From: a virus
Direction: 5' to 3' (one strand)
DNA length: 53,330 bases
IMG/VR virus record: IMGVR_UViG_3300042922_000577
Span: 1 to 53,330 of that record
Positions within the stretch are counted from its first letter, which is position 1; each line of letters opens with the position of its first letter. Made by a program: the position numbers and the translations under genes. Positions 7,414-15,678 of the stretch are shown one piece after another. The notes under the pieces were generated by a model. The model saw only the letters and a list, made by a program, of their open reading frames with translations, ran no database searches and was not told where the DNA came from.

Positions 7414-7758
7414 GTGAACGACAAGCACCCCGACGAGTACGTCGGACTGGCCATCAACGATGTGGGCGCGACCCTGCCTCCCGAGGCGAAGCTGTACGTG
7501 GTGATCGACACGCGGGACTGGGCGCACTTCGAGGAGATGGTCCAGTACCTCACCGCGCTCGAACTCCCCGGCCTGAACCCGGTCCAGATCGAGCGTCCGA
7601 CCACGATCTACGCGGTTCCCACGGCCGTCCGCCGCAACGCGGACTTCACCATCGGCATCACGGTCCAGGCGCCGAGCGTGACCCGCCCCCGCCTCCCTGA
7701 GGTGGACCCCGCAACGGCGCGCGCGGAGGAGGTGCTGGCCCGTGTCTCTGGTTCCTGA
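7414..7758 (+). CDS. hypothetical protein
   Basis: 114 residues. GTG chosen because GAAGGAGCAGAAC lies directly upstream. Alpha/beta pattern: strand KLYVVIDTRD, helix HFEEMVQYLTAL, strands TTIYAVP and DFTIGITVQ, and an acidic helical end. No recognised family. Its 3' end overlaps the next gene by 17 bases. Confidence 0.7.
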   Translation: MNDKHPDEYVGLAINDVGATLPPEAKLYVVIDTRDWAHFEEMVQYLTALELPGLNPVQIERPTTIYAVPTAVRRNADFTIGITVQAPSVTRPRLPEVDPATARAEEVLARVSGS

Positions 7759-8215
7759 GAAGCGCCTCCGCCCCCGTGTCGGCACTCCGACGATCGAGGA
7801 GGTGGCCCGCCGCCTGTATGACCTGAACCCGGACGTGCACACGCACTCCGAGGATGGCCGCGTCGACTCGATGAAGCGCCCCCACTGGACGGCCGCGCGC
7901 TCGTACAACTCGTCGCAGTGGCGCCTGGCCATGCGGCAGGCGACGAACCTCGTGGACAACCTGGAGCGCCCGCCGTACGAACTCATCCACCGATTCCGTT
8001 CCGAGATGATGTTCGACCGCCTCCAGGGCATCGGCGACACCCGCCTGATCGAGGACATCGACCGGGCCATCCAGGGCTGCATCGAGCGCCTGCGTGACGA
8101 GACGGGCATCCAGGCCGACGTGGAGAAGGACGACCACTGGGCGCGCGTCGAGCCGCTGGTGCTGGATCACCTCGACGTGAACGAGGGCCTGTACTGGGGA
8201 CCGGTGACCCGATGA
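7742..8215 (+). CDS. hypothetical helical protein
   Basis: 157 residues from GTG. Starts inside the end of the preceding gene. Helix-rich with many Arg, Asp and His; no membrane segment or recognised motif. The sequence DRLQGIGDTRLIEDIDRAIQ may form the core of a helical bundle. Confidence 0.7.
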   Translation: MSLVPEKRLRPRVGTPTIEEVARRLYDLNPDVHTHSEDGRVDSMKRPHWTAARSYNSSQWRLAMRQATNLVDNLERPPYELIHRFRSEMMFDRLQGIGDTRLIEDIDRAIQGCIERLRDETGIQADVEKDDHWARVEPLVLDHLDVNEGLYWGPVTR

Positions 8216-8529
8216 GTCTGCGCAGCATCATCGAGGCCAGCTTCTACGACGGGAGCATGGGCGCCCTTGACCGCCATCAGGTGGAGGAGCAGATCGACGA
8301 GATGGTTCGCGGGATCGAGGATGCCACCCGCATCATCACGATCAAGCTCCCGAAGAACCCGGCCCACAACCCGCATGCCAAGATCACCGGCGGGTGCGCC
8401 GTGGCCACCGAGTGCACCGACTCGACGGGGGAGCACCACACCCTGGTCATCTACGACGAGACCGGCGCCGGAGAGGCGGACGTGCGTGAGCGCTACAGCC
8501 ACATCACGCGAGTGGAGACGATCGCATGA
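8212..8529 (+). CDS. hypothetical protein
   Basis: 105 residues; ATGA overlap. N-terminal helical section, then a beta-type section with hydrophobic alternation (RIITIKLPK; HHTLVIYDETG). Two cysteines (GGCAV, TECTD) flank a short loop. Unknown function; coupled to the zinc-site protein that follows. Confidence 0.7.
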   Translation: MSLRSIIEASFYDGSMGALDRHQVEEQIDEMVRGIEDATRIITIKLPKNPAHNPHAKITGGCAVATECTDSTGEHHTLVIYDETGAGEADVRERYSHITRVETIA

Positions 8530-8768
8530 CCGAGCACATCAGCATCCGCAGCTTCTACCACATGATCACCTGTTCGATCTGCAAGAAGTCCGTCCAGTCC
8601 CGACTCGGCGGCCGGGGCGAGACGTACAAGATCGCCCGTGAGCACGCCCGTCAGCGCCTCGCCGAGGGCTGGAAGCTCTACATCGGGCGCGGGCGCCGGT
8701 GGTACTGCCCGGACCACGAACCGAGTCGTGGCCACACCATGCATCAGCTGGGGGTGGATCAGGCATGA
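8526..8768 (+). CDS. small zinc-finger-like protein
   Basis: 80 residues; ATGA overlap. Contains CSIC near residue 16 and CPDH near residue 62, a C2-C/H arrangement that would bind one zinc, separated by a basic helix (KIAREHARQRLAEGWKL). Small one-zinc proteins of this shape are common in actinophages with no assigned function. Confidence 0.7.
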   Translation: MTEHISIRSFYHMITCSICKKSVQSRLGGRGETYKIAREHARQRLAEGWKLYIGRGRRWYCPDHEPSRGHTMHQLGVDQA

Positions 8769-9025
8769 CCGACGCAACGTTCGACCTCGCATCGAAGGTT
8801 CACCCCGGCGAGGGTCGCCTCTGGCTCATCATGCACGAGCCCCGCAAGCCGAAGACGCCGCTGCGCCTGGAGCTTCGCGCGACCGTGCTCCGCGACGGCA
8901 AGCCGCCCCGCCTGGAGTTCACCGAGATGGTCACGTACGCGGAGACCCAGGCCACCCCCGAGGCGCTGGAGGAGGCCGCCCAGCGTCTCCTGGAGGCCCA
9001 GAAGTTCGTGGGGGTGTTCCTGTGA
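8765..9025 (+). CDS. hypothetical protein
   Basis: 86 residues; ATGA overlap. Beta-rich N-terminal two thirds (GRLWLIMHEPR; LRLELRATVLRDG; RLEFTEMVTYA) and a C-terminal helix rich in Glu and Ala. No recognised family. Confidence 0.65.
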   Translation: MTDATFDLASKVHPGEGRLWLIMHEPRKPKTPLRLELRATVLRDGKPPRLEFTEMVTYAETQATPEALEEAAQRLLEAQKFVGVFL

Positions 9026-9378
9026 GCATCGAGCCCAACACCGCCATCGGCCCCGCGCGCGCCGGAGACGGGCCGACCCGCCCCGGCCGCCTCACCACGC
9101 ACGAGGAGCAGCGCCAGGAGGTCATCCGCAAGATGACGACCGAGGCGACCGAGCAGGGCGTGACCGAGGTCAAGGAGCGCGTGACGTGGCCCGAGGGTGA
9201 CGAGACGGTCGTCGTCGTGAGCTTCACGAAGGAGCACATCGACGGCGAGCCGGTGTACCTGCCGGACCGCGTGGTCGAGTACCTGCCCTCCGGCGCCGAG
9301 GTTCCGCGCGACCCGGATGCGGTCCTCCGCCGCCTGCGCGCCGAGGTCGGCGAGATGTACGAGAAGGGGCTGGTCTGA
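9022..9378 (+). CDS. hypothetical protein
   Basis: 118 residues; GTGA overlap. The N-terminus is Pro/Gly-rich, then a helix (HEEQRQEVIRKMTTEA), a three-strand-like region (VTEVKERVTWPE; TVVVVSFTKEH) and a charged C-terminal helix. Unknown function. Confidence 0.65.
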   Translation: MSIEPNTAIGPARAGDGPTRPGRLTTHEEQRQEVIRKMTTEATEQGVTEVKERVTWPEGDETVVVVSFTKEHIDGEPVYLPDRVVEYLPSGAEVPRDPDAVLRRLRAEVGEMYEKGLV

Positions 9379-9716
9379 TGGGTAGCGGAGTCCCGATCCA
9401 CTGGACGTACGATTCCTACCTGCGCGCCCAGCGCCCCCGGCACTTCCGTCGTCCCGCTGGCCTGAAGCCGGTGAGCGGCGGCCGGTGGTCTATCCGGAAA
9501 TACCACGTCCGCGAAGGGCAGAAGGCCTGGCGAGCGTGGACCGAGCGCGGCACCAGGGCCAATCGCTGGTCACGTCGATTCCACACCCAGGCCGAGGCGT
9601 TCGCGTGGGCGGCATTCGTGTCCGGCATCTACGCCGACCGGACCATCCCACCCTCCCTGAAGGATCAGGTGATCCGAGGTCGGGTCCAGGATCAGCGGGC
9701 GGCAGAACGGCGATGA
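9378..9716 (+). CDS. basic hypothetical protein
   Basis: 112 residues; TGATG overlap. Very basic (about one residue in five is Arg or Lys) with many Trp, Tyr and His. The pattern GRWSIRKYHVREGQKAWRAW resembles a beta-hairpin, and the region that follows (SRRFHTQAEAFAWAAF) a helix, as in small phage-integrase N-terminal (AP2-like) DNA-binding modules. No catalytic domain follows, so an integrase is excluded. Possible DNA-binding protein. Confidence 0.65.
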   Translation: MGSGVPIHWTYDSYLRAQRPRHFRRPAGLKPVSGGRWSIRKYHVREGQKAWRAWTERGTRANRWSRRFHTQAEAFAWAAFVSGIYADRTIPPSLKDQVIRGRVQDQRAAERR

Positions 9717-9913
9717 CGGGACGCGGGCGGCCGGTGGCCGAGACGATCGAGGAGGCGACGTTCCTGTTGTCCTGCGGCGAGTCTCCGGAGCAGGTCGCCT
9801 ACATCCTGGGCGTGAAGCCCCAGTCGGTGGCGCGGACCGCGCGCCGTGGCGGCGACACTGAACTGGCCTTGATCTTCGAGGCCCTGAGAAAGACATGGAG
9901 CGAGTTCGCGTGA
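9713..9913 (+). CDS. small helix-turn-helix protein
   Basis: 66 residues; ATGA overlap. Residues about 26-47 form a clear helix-turn-helix (SPEQVAYILGVKPQSVARTA), of the kind found in sigma region 4 and small regulators. No other domain. It directly precedes the helicase gene and overlaps it by four bases. A candidate for the regulator that binds the repeated left-arm palindrome, by proximity and fold only. Confidence 0.7.
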   Translation: MTGRGRPVAETIEEATFLLSCGESPEQVAYILGVKPQSVARTARRGGDTELALIFEALRKTWSEFA

Positions 9914-11571
9914 CCCAGCTGACCCCCTACAACTTCCAGCAGGCCGACATCAACGCGCTCATGCGCGGCGGTGGAACGGGCCTGGTGGTCGCCGAGGTGG
10001 GCGCCGGGAAGACCATGATCGCCGCGGGCGCGGTCGCGCAGATGCGCCCCGCCTCGACGCTGATCCTCGCCCCCCAGGGCACGCACGAGACCGTCTGGCG
10101 GAAGACGTTCACCGGCTTCTTCGATACCGACCCGGAGAGCCCCACGTACGGCGAGTGGATCGACGGCGTGGCGCCGGACATGCCGGTGTTCCGGATCGAC
10201 TCATCGGAGCCCGGCAAGCGGGCCATGTCCGACCTGGAGTTCAACACGCCGGGCGTCTACCTGATGACCCCGCAGCTGTTCACGAGGTGGAGCCCGATTC
10301 ATCTCCGCCCGGACATGACGATCGTGGACGAGTTCCACCTGTTCGGCAACTCCGACACCAAGGGCGGGAAGCTCATCCGGAAGTTCTCCGGATCGACCGG
10401 CGCCCGGATGCCGATGTCCGGCACGATGGTGCGCAACAAGTTCGAGAATATGTGGACCGCCATGCGGTTCGCCTACCCCGAGCGCGGCAAGCCCGGCGAC
10501 ATCGCCGACGTGTCGAAGAACCGGTGGATCGACGACAACTGCGCCACCGAGTACGACTTCCACGCACCGGGTAACCGGAAGGTCGTCGGCGAACTGAACC
10601 CCGGCGAGTTCGTCGAAAAGGTGCCGGTCTACCGCCAGCACTTCAAGCGCCAGGCGTGCTGCGAGTTCCACCCGGACGGCTTCCTGTCGCACCTGCCCGA
10701 GCCGGTGCTCATCCAGGAGACCGTCGAGCTTCTGCCCGAGCAGAAGGCGGCCATCATGCAGATGGAGCGCGACTACCTCGCCTACCTGAACGTGGCCACC
10801 GAGGAGTGGCAGAAGCTCCCGCCCGAGGAGCGCAAGAAGCGCGCCCTGGTCACGAAGGTGCCGATCGTCCGCACGACCCGCATCGAGCAGATGACCCTCG
10901 CTGTCCCCTCGATCCTGCCGCGCGAGTGGAAGGGCAAGCCGGTGAAGATCGACGGCGTGCTCCAGCCCGAGCGCTGGTGGGGGACCGAGGGCGAGCAGTT
11001 CCAGTGGATCGAGGTCAACGGCGAGGACTTCATGCAGTCCCTCGACGAGAAGTTCGGCACGGCGGAGTGGGACGTGGTGTTCGCCCCCGACGCCAAGAGC
11101 CCGAAGCTCGATCGCCTCGTGGAGAAGTACCGCGAATACGACGAGCCCATGGTGGCCGCGACCTCCAGCCAGAAGTTCGCCGAGCTTGCCGTGAACCGGC
11201 TGAACGGCATGGGCATCCGGGCGTTCGAGTGGTCCGGCGTGAAGAACCAGACCGAGCGCGACGCCGCGCTGGCCGCCTTCGAGCGCGGCGAACTCGACAT
11301 CATCGTGGGCCAGACCGACGCCATCGGCACCGGCATCGACGGCCTCCAGCTGGCCAGCGGCATCCTCGTGCGCCTGAACCGCTCCGGCGATGTGGCGGGC
11401 GAGACGCAGCTGGAAGGCCGCCTGGACCGGCGAGGGCAGAAGCGCGAGACTGGCGTCATCGCCATCGAGATCATCGCCGAGGGCACCCGCGATCTCGACC
11501 GCGTGCACTCGCAGATCGAGAAGCGCCTGAAGCTGAACCGCAGCTTGCGCCGCAGCGTCACCGCGGCATAA
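9910..11571 (+). CDS. SNF2/DEAD-type superfamily 2 helicase
   Basis: 553 residues if begun at the GTG that overlaps the previous stop; an ATG five codons earlier is the alternative. The motifs of a superfamily 2 ATPase are in order: Walker A EVGAGKT (about 29-35), DEFH in the Walker B place (about 139-143), SGTMVRN as motif III, QTDAIGTGIDGLQLA as motif V and LEGRLDRRGQK as the arginine-finger motif VI (about 500). The R-x-GQ form and the spacing are typical of SNF2-like phage helicases that remodel DNA or protein-DNA complexes during replication and recombination. Its stop codon sits inside the next promoter's -10. Confidence 0.9.
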   Translation: MTQLTPYNFQQADINALMRGGGTGLVVAEVGAGKTMIAAGAVAQMRPASTLILAPQGTHETVWRKTFTGFFDTDPESPTYGEWIDGVAPDMPVFRIDSSEPGKRAMSDLEFNTPGVYLMTPQLFTRWSPIHLRPDMTIVDEFHLFGNSDTKGGKLIRKFSGSTGARMPMSGTMVRNKFENMWTAMRFAYPERGKPGDIADVSKNRWIDDNCATEYDFHAPGNRKVVGELNPGEFVEKVPVYRQHFKRQACCEFHPDGFLSHLPEPVLIQETVELLPEQKAAIMQMERDYLAYLNVATEEWQKLPPEERKKRALVTKVPIVRTTRIEQMTLAVPSILPREWKGKPVKIDGVLQPERWWGTEGEQFQWIEVNGEDFMQSLDEKFGTAEWDVVFAPDAKSPKLDRLVEKYREYDEPMVAATSSQKFAELAVNRLNGMGIRAFEWSGVKNQTERDAALAAFERGELDIIVGQTDAIGTGIDGLQLASGILVRLNRSGDVAGETQLEGRLDRRGQKRETGVIAIEIIAEGTRDLDRVHSQIEKRLKLNRSLRRSVTAA

Positions 11572-11613
11572 GATACAAACGCACATCCCATTCACCGAGC
11601 AGAGGAGAACCCC
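11569..11613 (+). promoter_or_regulatory. half-site promoter and leader
   Basis: TAAGAT (11569-11574) is directly followed by ACAAACGCACAT (11575-11586), one arm of the palindromes at 5647 and 7342, then ATCCCATTCACCGAGCAGAGG before the ATG at 11614. Here the half-site lies downstream of the -10 rather than upstream, so a bound protein would block instead of help transcription. Confidence 0.6.
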
Positions 11614-11793
11614 ATGGGTGCAACACCCACGCAGGATCAGATCGCAGACGCCGAGAACCGGGCACAGGACATCATCGACGAGGGTGGTTCGCGCTGGCCC
11701 GGGATGTCCTACGAGCAGGGGGTGGTCAACGCGATCCGCTGGATGAACGGCGACACCGACGAAGACCCGACCCGTGACGAGGACGACGCCTGA
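11614..11793 (+). CDS. small acidic hypothetical protein
   Basis: 59 residues. ATG preceded by CAGAGGAGAA. Acidic and helical, ending in a run of Asp and Glu. First gene after the half-site promoter, stop overlapping the next start (TGATG). Function unknown. Confidence 0.65.
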   Translation: MGATPTQDQIADAENRAQDIIDEGGSRWPGMSYEQGVVNAIRWMNGDTDEDPTRDEDDA

Positions 11794-12230
11794 TGGCCTC
11801 GCGTGCCGCGCTCCTGAAGCGCAACCCCCTCGTCATCGCGTCGCGTCAGTTCCTGACCGATAACGCGGTCAACCCCGACCGGGTGGACATCGACTCCCTG
11901 CGCGCCCAGGCGTTCGGCGACAAGTCGGTCCAGGTGCGGGCCGAGGTCATGCTGACCATGCCCGCCGACGACTTCTGGCAGGCCATCCGCGACGCCCAGG
12001 AGCAGATCGCCGCCGAGGCCGCCGAGGAGGCGCGCCTGGCCGACCAGGAGGCGCACGAGGTCGCCGTCGCCGAGCAGGGCGAGGCCGCGTTCCAGGCCAC
12101 CGAGGCCGAGGCGGAGCAGATCGCAGCCCTCGGCAAGCAGCTGGGCGTCGAGTCCAGCGAGACCTTCGCGGCAACCGTCGCGGAGTTCGACGGTCACACC
12201 ACGGCCGACGACGGAGACGAGGGATTCTGA
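11793..12230 (+). CDS. acidic helical protein with EGF-type C-terminal tip
   Basis: 145 residues; TGATG overlap. The middle (about 65-125) is a long Ala/Glu-rich segment with coiled-coil character. The C-terminus is acidic and ends DDGDEGF, matching the ends of the proteins at 4885 and 17756. It lies between the helicase and the exonuclease genes, so a scaffold or accessory role in replication is plausible. No enzyme motif. Confidence 0.7.
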   Translation: MASRAALLKRNPLVIASRQFLTDNAVNPDRVDIDSLRAQAFGDKSVQVRAEVMLTMPADDFWQAIRDAQEQIAAEAAEEARLADQEAHEVAVAEQGEAAFQATEAEAEQIAALGKQLGVESSETFAATVAEFDGHTTADDGDEGF

Positions 12231-12895
12231 TGACCAGTCGACAGTTCGGTTTCGCACTGAAGGTGCTCATCGTCGCGATCGTCGTGGCAGGCCTCGCCCT
12301 GTTCGGGATCGCCGCCGCCGCCATTATCAACGCCACCCCGGCCGCCGCGACCGAGGAGTGGACGCCGCCGCCCGCCGAGCAGGAGCCCGCGCTTCCTGCC
12401 GATGGCGTCGAGTCCCTGACCTACGCCGATGGCGCCTGGACCATCACCCTGTCGTCGGCCGACGCCTCCGAGGTGAAGCTGATCAACCCCAGCCCACAGA
12501 TCATCGCGTGCTCCGAGCACGACGGTCAGTCGAAGAACGGACATCCGGTATGCGACAAGACGACGTACACGTTCCCGACGACGGCGCGCTGCGTGATGGT
12601 GCAGGTGGACTGGACGGGGAACGTCTACAACTCGACGGACCCATGGAGGTGCCACGAGGGCGGCGAGCCCTCTTCATCGCCGACGCCGACGACATCCCCG
12701 ACGCCAACCACGTCACCGTCACCGACCTCGCCCGAGCCCGAGTCGTCCACGCCTCCTTCGAAGCCGAGCCCTTCCCCTTCGGAGACGACTGGGCCAGGGA
12801 GCGAGCCCGCCAGTCCCTCATCGCCTCGGTCATCGACCCCCGCCCCGGCATCACCCGCCTCACCGGCGCCTGAGCCCCTGGTGGCCACGGGATGA
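12230..12895 (+). CDS. membrane-anchored Ser/Thr/Pro-rich exported protein
   Basis: 221 residues; TGATG overlap. A hydrophobic segment at about 9-35 (VLIVAIVVAGLALFGIAAAAI) serves as signal anchor. A domain of about 100 residues with four cysteines follows (IACSE, PVCDK, ARCVM, WRCHE), suggesting two disulfides outside the cytoplasm. The C-terminal 75 residues are almost only Ser, Thr and Pro (repeats of SPTPTT type), a stalk- or wall-spanning sequence and possible glycosylation target. Unusual inside a replication cluster. A surface role such as exclusion of other phages is possible but not shown. Confidence 0.75.
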   Translation: MTSRQFGFALKVLIVAIVVAGLALFGIAAAAIINATPAAATEEWTPPPAEQEPALPADGVESLTYADGAWTITLSSADASEVKLINPSPQIIACSEHDGQSKNGHPVCDKTTYTFPTTARCVMVQVDWTGNVYNSTDPWRCHEGGEPSSSPTPTTSPTPTTSPSPTSPEPESSTPPSKPSPSPSETTGPGSEPASPSSPRSSTPAPASPASPAPEPLVATG

Positions 12896-13695
12896 GTGAG
12901 CCCACACTGGGTGAAGCCCTGCCGTCTCGGATCGGCGTGTTCGACACCGAGACGGACGGGGTGGACCTGGAGGACACGCGCATCATCACGGCCTTCATCG
13001 GCGTGATGGACACGGCCACCGGCGCGGTCATCGAGCGGCACGAGTGGGTGCTCCAGCCCGAGCGGCCGATCCCGACCGTGGCGAGCGACATCCACGGCTA
13101 CACCACGGAGCGCGCCGAGCGCGAGGGTGTGGGGCGGCGCCTGGGCCTACTTCAGATCGCCGAGCAGCTGATGCGCCTGGGGCTGAACACGCCGATCGTG
13201 GCCATGAACGCGATCTACGACTTCACGATCCTGGATCGTGAGCTAGGCCGCGTTGGTCTCGACGATGAGTTCGGCAGTCCGATCGAGCTTTGTGAGCGGG
13301 ACGAGACCGGCGCTGTCATTTGGCCGCTGGTGTTCGATCCGATGGTGTTCGACCGAGCGATCGACAAGTACCGGAAGGGCAAGCGGACGCTCGTGGACCT
13401 CTGCAAGGTCTACGGGGTGCCGGTGGAGGCGAACGCGCACGACGCCGAGGCCGACTGCCGCATGGCCGGGCGCGTCGCGATCAAGCTCATGGGCCATTCC
13501 CGGCTCCAGGACTTGACCATCGAGGAGGTCCACCGGAAGCTCATCGCGACGCACCGGTCGAACTCGCTGAGCCTGGCCGACTACTGGCAGAAGACCCTGA
13601 ACCGGCTCTCCGGCCAGGAGCGTGCCGACAAGGTGGCAGCCATCGCCGAGGTGCGCGGACGGGCCGGTCTCTGGCCGTGTCTGCCCCGCACATGA
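12892..13695 (+). CDS. DnaQ-like DEDDh 3'-5' exonuclease
   Basis: 267 residues; ATGA overlap. Exo I is FDTETDG (Asp18, Glu20). A second acidic site follows in NAIYDFTILD at about 105, and the end of the fold carries NAHDAEADCRMAG at about 180, giving the His and Asp of the DEDDh class. The length suits a stand-alone exonuclease of the DnaQ/epsilon family, which removes nucleotides from 3' ends. No DNA polymerase is present in the genome, so it may proofread with, or compete with, the host replicase, or trim ends in recombination. Confidence 0.85.
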   Translation: MSEPTLGEALPSRIGVFDTETDGVDLEDTRIITAFIGVMDTATGAVIERHEWVLQPERPIPTVASDIHGYTTERAEREGVGRRLGLLQIAEQLMRLGLNTPIVAMNAIYDFTILDRELGRVGLDDEFGSPIELCERDETGAVIWPLVFDPMVFDRAIDKYRKGKRTLVDLCKVYGVPVEANAHDAEADCRMAGRVAIKLMGHSRLQDLTIEEVHRKLIATHRSNSLSLADYWQKTLNRLSGQERADKVAAIAEVRGRAGLWPCLPRT

Positions 13696-13717
13696 ACCAC
13701 ACGAATCGGAGTACGAC

Positions 13718-14152
13718 ATGAGCGGATTCGACCAGGCCCGAATCGCCGGAGTCGTCGGGGTGGCGAAGGGAATGAGCCCATGGTTTACGAAGAAGGCCGA
13801 CGAGATCCTGATGCGGATCAAGACCGACACGCACGACGACGTGATGCTCTATCACGACGCGGTATCGGTCCTGGTGGCTGCTCGTGGCGTGCTCAACCTC
13901 GTCGCGAACCTGCCCCTCGACGAGGCCATGAAGCGCCTCAGCGAGGCGGCGCGGCCGGGCCCGTGGCGTGCGTACGAGACGGTGCAGGCCGACAACTTCA
14001 TCGTGGAGGAGTCGCAGGGACTCTTGAACGGCCCCGGCCCGGTCATGGGGCCGTCGTACGACAAGTCGACCGTCGAGTACGTGGTCGCGCTCGTCAACGC
14101 GCACCGCGCCACGCTCGACGCCGCCGAGCCGACCGGGGAGGAGAGCCGATGA
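13718..14152 (+). CDS. hypothetical protein
   Basis: 144 residues; ATG with CGGAG about 8 bases upstream. The N-terminus and centre are helical (KADEILMRIKTD; LNLVANLPLDEAMKRLSEA), the end Ala/Glu-rich. Possibly a small alpha-helical accessory protein. No motif recognised. Overlaps the next gene by 4 bases. Confidence 0.65.
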   Translation: MSGFDQARIAGVVGVAKGMSPWFTKKADEILMRIKTDTHDDVMLYHDAVSVLVAARGVLNLVANLPLDEAMKRLSEAARPGPWRAYETVQADNFIVEESQGLLNGPGPVMGPSYDKSTVEYVVALVNAHRATLDAAEPTGEESR

Positions 14153-14394
14153 GCCTCGCCGCAGCACCCCGAGATGCGAGCTGGTGGCAGCACCCCGACG
14201 TGCACTCGTTCAAGGTCGTGCACGCGGACAACGGCGACGCCTTCGCACAGTGCAACACGGGCCAGCCGCTCTGCGACTCGCCGCGCTGGGAGGACGCCCG
14301 CGAGGTGCCCGCCGGCGCGCGGTGCCGACGCCGTGCCTGCGCTGCAGCGTTCGCCGCCGCAGACTCCGGTTCGACCGGATCGGAGGATGACTGA
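14149..14394 (+). CDS. small cysteine-containing hypothetical protein
   Basis: 81 residues; ATGA overlap. Two Trp near the N-terminus (SWWQHP), then four cysteines (QCNTGQPLC and, later, RCRRRAC) that could hold one zinc. The C-terminus is acidic (GSEDD). Function unknown. Confidence 0.65.
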   Translation: MSLAAAPRDASWWQHPDVHSFKVVHADNGDAFAQCNTGQPLCDSPRWEDAREVPAGARCRRRACAAAFAAADSGSTGSEDD

Positions 14395-14425
14395 CCTCGA
14401 CTTGCACTACCCGGCCACCTGGCCA

Positions 14426-14469
14426 TAGGATACAAACGCACATCCCAACCACGAAGGAGCAGAACCGCA
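14426..14469 (+). promoter_or_regulatory. half-site promoter before the annealase gene
   Basis: TAGGAT (14426-14431), then ACAAACGCACAT (14432-14443), then ATCCCAACCACGAAGGAGCAGA up to the ATG at 14470. Same order as at 11569: the half-site is downstream of the -10. Confidence 0.6.
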
Positions 14470-15678
14470 ATGAGCGAACCCACCACCACGGTCGAAGAGG
14501 TCGAGCGCTCCGGCGCCCCCGCCGCTCTCGACCCGTTCGGCCGCCTGAACTCGACGGTCACGAACTTCATCGCCGAGAACGTCGAGGGTGACGGCATCCA
14601 CGCCGCCCTCTGGGCCGCGAAGGTCGCCCTGCCCGCGATCGAGCGCAACGGTCAGCTGACCCTCGGGTCCAACAGCGTCGCGTTCACCAAGGTCGACGAC
14701 ATCCGCAAGGCGCTCTACCCGTTCTTCGCGCAGTTCGGCATCATGGCCTACCTCGAACTCGTCTCCTCCGACGAGACGCTTCAGGTGGCCGAGGAGCCCT
14801 GGACGCAGGCGCAGGCCGTCAAGTCGGACGGCACGGTCGGCAACGGCGGCATCATCGGCAACACCGGCCGCCCGATCCGCGACGGCCGCATTCCGACGAC
14901 CCGCATGTGGGCCTGGGTCGAGTACCAGATGCGTTTCACCTTCATCCTCGACGGCAGCCAGGTCGTCGTCGGCCCGGTCAAGGGCTCGGCGTACGACACG
15001 AACTCCGACAAGGCCACCGGCAAGGCGACCACCGCGGCGATCAAGCGCATCCTCGCCGAGACGTTCGACATCGTGGACGAGAAGGAGGAGGACAACGACT
15101 CCAACAACCACGAAGACGACAACCGCGCGGCCACGACCGACCGGCGTGTCCCGCAGGAGGGTGCCGACCGTGGCACCCAGGCACGCGGTGCGGCGGCGCC
15201 CGGCGCATCCGCTCGCCCCGGCCGCCCCAGCCGCGCGAAGAAGGCCGAGGAGCCCGCAGCCCCGGCCGCACCCGTCGAGGAGAAGCCCGCAGCGGCCCCC
15301 ACGCCGCCCGCGGCGCCCGAGCCCGCTGTCGAGACCCCCGCGCCCGCCGCCGAGGCGCCCGTGGCCCCGCAGCAGCCCTCGGACGAGGCCATCGCGGCGG
15401 CCGACACCACCACCGGCGAGGTCGTCGACGAGACGCCCGCGCCCACGGTCCAGCCCGAGACGCCCCCGGCGCCGCCCACCGCACCCATGCCCGACGCACT
15501 CGCGGCGGCCAAGGGTCGCGTGAAGGCGGCCAACGGCAAACTCGGCCTGTCGTCGGCGGAGGTCGATGCCATCGCCGCCCAGGTCACGGGCATCGAGACC
15601 CGCGCCGAGTGGATCACGAAGGGCACCGCCGTCGCGAAGCTCGCCGACGCGCTGGAAGCCAAGGTCGCGGCTCTGTGA
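14470..15678 (+). CDS. erf: ERF-family single-strand annealing protein
   Basis: 402 residues; ATG with GAAGGAGCAGA upstream. Residues about 20-205 carry the ERF-superfamily pattern: an initial helix, then TKVDDIRKALYPFFAQFGI, a central beta sheet, and KATGKATTAAIKRILAETFDI near the end of the domain. After an acidic stretch (EEDNDSNNHEDD) comes a linker of about 110 residues of Ala, Pro and Glu, then a short helical C-terminal domain. ERF proteins anneal complementary single strands and circularise or recombine phage DNA. It works with the Cas4-like exonuclease and SSB downstream. Confidence 0.78.
   Translation: MSEPTTTVEEVERSGAPAALDPFGRLNSTVTNFIAENVEGDGIHAALWAAKVALPAIERNGQLTLGSNSVAFTKVDDIRKALYPFFAQFGIMAYLELVSSDETLQVAEEPWTQAQAVKSDGTVGNGGIIGNTGRPIRDGRIPTTRMWAWVEYQMRFTFILDGSQVVVGPVKGSAYDTNSDKATGKATTAAIKRILAETFDIVDEKEEDNDSNNHEDDNRAATTDRRVPQEGADRGTQARGAAAPGASARPGRPSRAKKAEEPAAPAAPVEEKPAAAPTPPAAPEPAVETPAPAAEAPVAPQQPSDEAIAAADTTTGEVVDETPAPTVQPETPPAPPTAPMPDALAAAKGRVKAANGKLGLSSAEVDAIAAQVTGIETRAEWITKGTAVAKLADALEAKVAAL

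Noticed and set aside
9378-9716. Integrase N-terminal domain
   Set aside because: The fold pattern is weakly similar, but no tyrosine or serine recombinase catalytic domain or attachment-site arrangement exists anywhere in the window.
14387-14428. 13-codon open frame after the four-Cys protein
   Set aside because: Too short to support; its end overlaps the -10 of the annealase promoter.
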